Shown in pieces: positions 5,626 through 7,622 of a DNA stretch of 7,622 nt. The position numbers were made by a program, and so were the translations under genes. The notes under the pieces are model-generated. The model worked only from the letters and a program-made list of their open reading frames with translations. It did not search any database and was not told where the DNA came from. Source of the stretch: an uncultured Pseudomonadota bacterium. Lineage in GTDB: Bacteria > Pseudomonadota > Gammaproteobacteria > Burkholderiales > Thiobacillaceae. How positions within the stretch are numbered: the stretch's first letter is position 1; every line of letters begins with the position of its first letter. Location of the stretch: the NCBI GenBank assembly GCA_903918705.1, contig CAIXFP010000765.1, forward strand, positions 1 to 7,622, in the 5' to 3' direction.

Positions 5626-6270
5626 ATGTTCCATTTTTCCGCTTCCAACGCCGTCAACCTGGCGCTCTCCGTCCTCATCCTGTTCTCCCTCATCACCTGG
5701 ACGATGATCTTCGCCAAGGGCTGGCTACAGTTCCAGTTGCGCCGGGCCAACGCGGCGTTCACGAAGAAATTCTGGCAGGCGGCCGATCTGGCGGCGGCGG
5801 AAGTGGCTGCCCAGCAGGCCGACAGCCCTTTGGCACGCCTGGCCAAGGCCGGCTTCGACACCCAGCACAGCTTCGGTAAAGGCCGCACCCTGGCCCATGC
5901 CGGCGATCGCCAGGCGGTGCTGGAACGCGGCCTCTCGCACCAGGTGAAGAAGGAGCAGCACAAGTTGGAGGCCGGCCTCATGCTGCTGGCCAGCATCGGC
6001 AGCACGGCGCCCTTCGTCGGCCTGTTCGGCACCGTCTGGGGCATCATGAACGCCATGGGCAACATCGCCCAGACCGGCGCCTCCGGCCTGGAAGTGGTGG
6101 CCGGCCCGGTGGGCGAGGCGTTGATGTCCACCGCCATCGGCATCGCCGCCGCGATTCCCGCCGTGCTCGCCTACAACTACGGCGTGCGGGTCACCCGCCT
6201 GATGGTTTCCGAGATGGAAGCCTTCGCCAACGAGTTCCTGCGCCTGGCCTGCCAGGACGACAAGGAGTAA
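5626..6270 (+). CDS. exbB: ExbB, proton-channel subunit of the TonB energy system
   Basis: ExbB belongs to the MotA/TolQ/ExbB family. As an inner-membrane pentamer around ExbD it uses the proton gradient to drive TonB, which opens outer-membrane transporters. The 214-residue protein has three membrane segments: about 11-31, about 118-142 with the family motif STAPFVGLFGTVWG (126-139), and about 160-182. Residues equivalent to the E. coli functional set are present: T136 (E. coli T148), E164 (E176) and T169 (T181) in GEALMSTAIG. The cytoplasmic loop between the first two segments is Ala/Lys-rich. The Shine-Dalgarno is weak (GCGAG before ATG 5626). exbD begins four bases after the stop. TolQ is a close relative, but there is no ybgC upstream and the downstream gene looks like TonB, so ExbB is preferred. 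Confidence 0.92.
   Translation: MFHFSASNAVNLALSVLILFSLITWTMIFAKGWLQFQLRRANAAFTKKFWQAADLAAAEVAAQQADSPLARLAKAGFDTQHSFGKGRTLAHAGDRQAVLERGLSHQVKKEQHKLEAGLMLLASIGSTAPFVGLFGTVWGIMNAMGNIAQTGASGLEVVAGPVGEALMSTAIGIAAAIPAVLAYNYGVRVTRLMVSEMEAFANEFLRLACQDDKE
6262..6267 (+). promoter_or_regulatory. Ribosome binding site of exbD
   Basis: AAGGAG sits in the last codons of exbB, seven bases before ATG 6275. It fixes the exbD start and indicates coupled translation. Confidence 0.8.
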
Positions 6271-6274
6271 CGCC

Positions 6275-6706
6275 ATGGCCATCCGCCAGGATTCCGACTT
6301 CCAGCCCATGAGCGAGATCAACGTCACGCCCCTGGTGGACGTGATGCTGGTGCTGCTGGTGATCTTCATGGTCACCGCCCCCTTCATCCTGCAATCGGTG
6401 AAAGTGCGCCTGCCGGAAACCTCCCCGGTGGCGACGCTGAAGCCTTCGCCCGCCCTGGTGGTGAGCGTGCAGCCGGACGGCCGCGTCTACCTCGGGCGCG
6501 ACGAGATTACCCTGCCCGACCTGGAAGCCCGCCTCAAGGGTGAGATGGATCGCAGCACCAAGTCAGGCGGCGAGTTCACCCTGCAGCTGCGCGCCGACAC
6601 TGGCGTGGCCTACGGCCGCATCACCGAGGTGATGGCCGCCGCCAGCCGCGCCGGGGTGGCCAAGCTCACCTTCGTTACCGCCGCCGCCCCGCGGGCGAAA
6701 AAGTGA
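6275..6706 (+). CDS. exbD: ExbD, proton-translocating partner of ExbB
   Basis: ExbD is the single-span inner-membrane subunit that sits in the ExbB pore and passes force to TonB in the periplasm. The 143-residue length is normal. A short cytoplasmic N-terminus with SEINVTPLVD leads into one membrane helix (about 20-42, LVDVMLVLLVIFMVTAPFIL). That helix carries Asp22, equivalent to the essential proton-carrying Asp25 of E. coli ExbD. The periplasmic part (about 45-143) has the usual strands, including ALVVSVQPDGRVYLG and FTLQLRADTGVAYGRI. It ends with a basic RAKK. The gene follows exbB by four bases, and its TGA overlaps the GTG of the TonB-like gene (GTGA, 6703-6706), so all three are translationally linked. 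TolR is the alternative, judged less likely for the same reasons as TolQ. Confidence 0.93.
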   Translation: MAIRQDSDFQPMSEINVTPLVDVMLVLLVIFMVTAPFILQSVKVRLPETSPVATLKPSPALVVSVQPDGRVYLGRDEITLPDLEARLKGEMDRSTKSGGEFTLQLRADTGVAYGRITEVMAAASRAGVAKLTFVTAAAPRAKK

Positions 6707-7622
6707 TCCGTCTGCTCTTGACCCGCCTGACGGCCCTGACGGCCAGGCTGGAACCGCGCCACTGGGTCGCCGTCGTCGGCAGCGCCGCCCTGCACCTGGG
6801 CGTGTTGCTGGGCCTCTCCCAGGCGCAACCGGAACCCTTGCCGCCGCCCCTGACCTTCGAGGTCAAGCTGGAGCCGCCGCCCACCGCGCTGGCGGTCAAG
6901 CAGCCGAAGCAACGGGTGGCGAAAGCCAAGGCCAGGGTCGCCAAGGCGAAGAAGCTCCTGGCGAGGAAGAAGCCCTCCAACAAAGCGCCGCGGGAACCCC
7001 ATGTCCTGCAGGCGGCATGGAAGGCCGAGAGCAAGCCGGCCAAGGACACCCCGGCCCTCAACCTGCCTGACGCCCGCGCCCTCGGCATCGCGACGGAAAA
7101 CCCCCTGGCCGCCGCCAATTTGGCCAAGGCGGCAGCGAGCCGTCCCGCCAGCGGCGGCAAGGCCTCCGCGTCGGGCGGCGCCCTGAGCGAGCCGGGCAGC
7201 GGCTCGGCGGGTGCGGCCGGGGGCGCCGGCAAGCCCGGCATCGCCCTGGCGGCGGCGACCGGGCAGGTCAAGACCCAGGCCGTAGCCGCCGCCAGCGGTG
7301 CCGGGGCGCAAGGCAGCGACGCCCTGGCCGGGAGTGCCGCCGCCTCCGGCAACCAGGCAGCCACCACACTGTCCGCCAGCGCCGCCGCCGGCAACAGCCT
7401 CGACCGCGCCGCCAGCGGCGGCGGACTAAGCGTGCAGGCGAGCGAATTCAGTTCGCGCAGCCCTGGCGCCCTGAGCAGCGGCGAGCCCAGCGGCATCCGC
7501 CTCAGCGTCGCCGGCGTCCTCGCCAGCCTGGCGGCGCTGCCCAACGGCAACGGCAGTCTGGCCGCCGGCCAGTTCAACGGCGCGGCGGGGGCCAGCGCCG
7601 CCAGCGCAGGCAGCAGCAGCCA
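6703..7622 (+). CDS. TonB-like energy transducer with long Ala/Gly/Ser-rich region (partial)
   Basis: The frame opens at GTG 6703 and stays open for 306 codons to the window edge, so the C-terminus is missing. It overlaps the exbD stop by four bases (GTGA). Residues 1-20 are short, basic and cytoplasmic. Residues 21-39 form a membrane anchor containing S27-x3-H31, the SxxxH motif by which TonB and TolA contact ExbB/ExbD. Next come a Pro-rich stretch (43-60, with PEPLPPP and EPPP) and a Lys/Arg-rich stretch (66-94) holding a repeat VAKAKARVAKAKK, both typical of TonB periplasmic spacers. From about 136 the sequence is dominated by Ala, Gly and Ser with recurring A-S-G-G motifs and few charges, up to residue 306. 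No C-terminal TonB beta-domain appears, although many TonB proteins end by about 240-280 residues. It is TonB-like by position and anchor. Whether it ends in a TonB domain or in something else is unseen. TolA is less likely because the Ala/Lys/Glu helical repeats are lacking. Confidence 0.8.
   Translation, partial: MIRLLLTRLTALTARLEPRHWVAVVGSAALHLGVLLGLSQAQPEPLPPPLTFEVKLEPPPTALAVKQPKQRVAKAKARVAKAKKLLARKKPSNKAPREPHVLQAAWKAESKPAKDTPALNLPDARALGIATENPLAAANLAKAAASRPASGGKASASGGALSEPGSGSAGAAGGAGKPGIALAAATGQVKTQAVAAASGAGAQGSDALAGSAAASGNQAATTLSASAAAGNSLDRAASGGGLSVQASEFSSRSPGALSSGEPSGIRLSVAGVLASLAALPNGNGSLAAGQFNGAAGASAASAGSSS
7145..7422 (+). repeat. Dispersed GC-rich repeats encoding A-S-G-G
   Basis: The 14-mer CCGCCAGCGGCGGC occurs identically at 7145-7158 and 7409-7422, with a related copy CCGCCAGCGGTG at 7289-7300. 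Each encodes P/A-A-S-G-G/A in the TonB-like frame. They are imperfect, dispersed and in frame, consistent with low-complexity expansion of the spacer rather than a mobile element. Confidence 0.6.

Noticed and set aside
5626..6706. tolQ-tolR instead of exbB-exbD
   Set aside because: There is no ybgC upstream, and the following gene has TonB-like Pro-rich and Lys-rich spacers rather than TolA helical repeats. tolB and pal would lie beyond the window, so this is not fully excluded.
6675..7577. A 300-codon open frame on the minus strand opposite the TonB-like gene
   Set aside because: It is Ala/Leu/Pro/Arg-rich with no recognisable motif, and it lies antisense to a frame with a clear TonB anchor coupled to exbD. 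Long antisense frames are expected in very GC-rich DNA.

Overview
The window is GC-rich, tightly packed bacterial chromosome with a housekeeping and cell-envelope character. I see no phage, transposon, CRISPR or RNA gene. The gene order gpmI - envC - ctpA is a known proteobacterial arrangement, found for example in Pseudomonas. The promoter style, GC content and ExbB/ExbD sequence types suggest a beta- or gammaproteobacterium, with something like Rhodocyclales or Nitrosomonadales as my guess. That placement is inference, because no rRNA or species marker is present.

Layout. At 1-45 lie the first 15 codons of a gene on the minus strand, followed by an AT-rich divergent intergenic region (46-172; positions 71-170 are 33% GC by direct count). 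A plus-strand block then runs almost without gaps: gpmI (173-1720, glycolytic phosphoglycerate mutase), an EnvC-type amidase activator (1722-2915), a CtpA-type S41 protease (2927-4357) and a conserved-looking 131-residue protein of unknown function (4361-4756). Gaps between these genes are 1, 11 and 3 bases, so they are probably one transcript. After a 223-bp gap comes a lone minus-strand monohaem cytochrome c (4980-5363). After a 262-bp divergent gap rich in small inverted repeats comes a second plus-strand operon: exbB (5626-6270), exbD (6275-6706) and a TonB-like gene that starts at GTG 6703, overlaps the exbD stop by 4 bp and runs off the window end.

How they fit together. EnvC and CtpA both act in the periplasm on peptidoglycan turnover: EnvC switches on amidases at the septum, and CtpA-type proteases in other species degrade peptidoglycan hydrolases. 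GpmI is a metabolic gene that is often linked to them. ExbB, ExbD and the TonB-like protein form a proton-driven inner-membrane motor that energises outer-membrane transport. The most unusual item is the TonB-like protein. It has a standard SxxxH transmembrane anchor, then a proline- and lysine-rich stretch, then more than 160 residues of Ala/Gly/Ser-rich low-complexity sequence with no C-terminal TonB domain reached by residue 306. I found no convincing wholly new biological system. The second-look items are this protein, the dyad over the exbB promoter, the possibly leaderless gpmI mRNA and the unnamed 131-residue protein.
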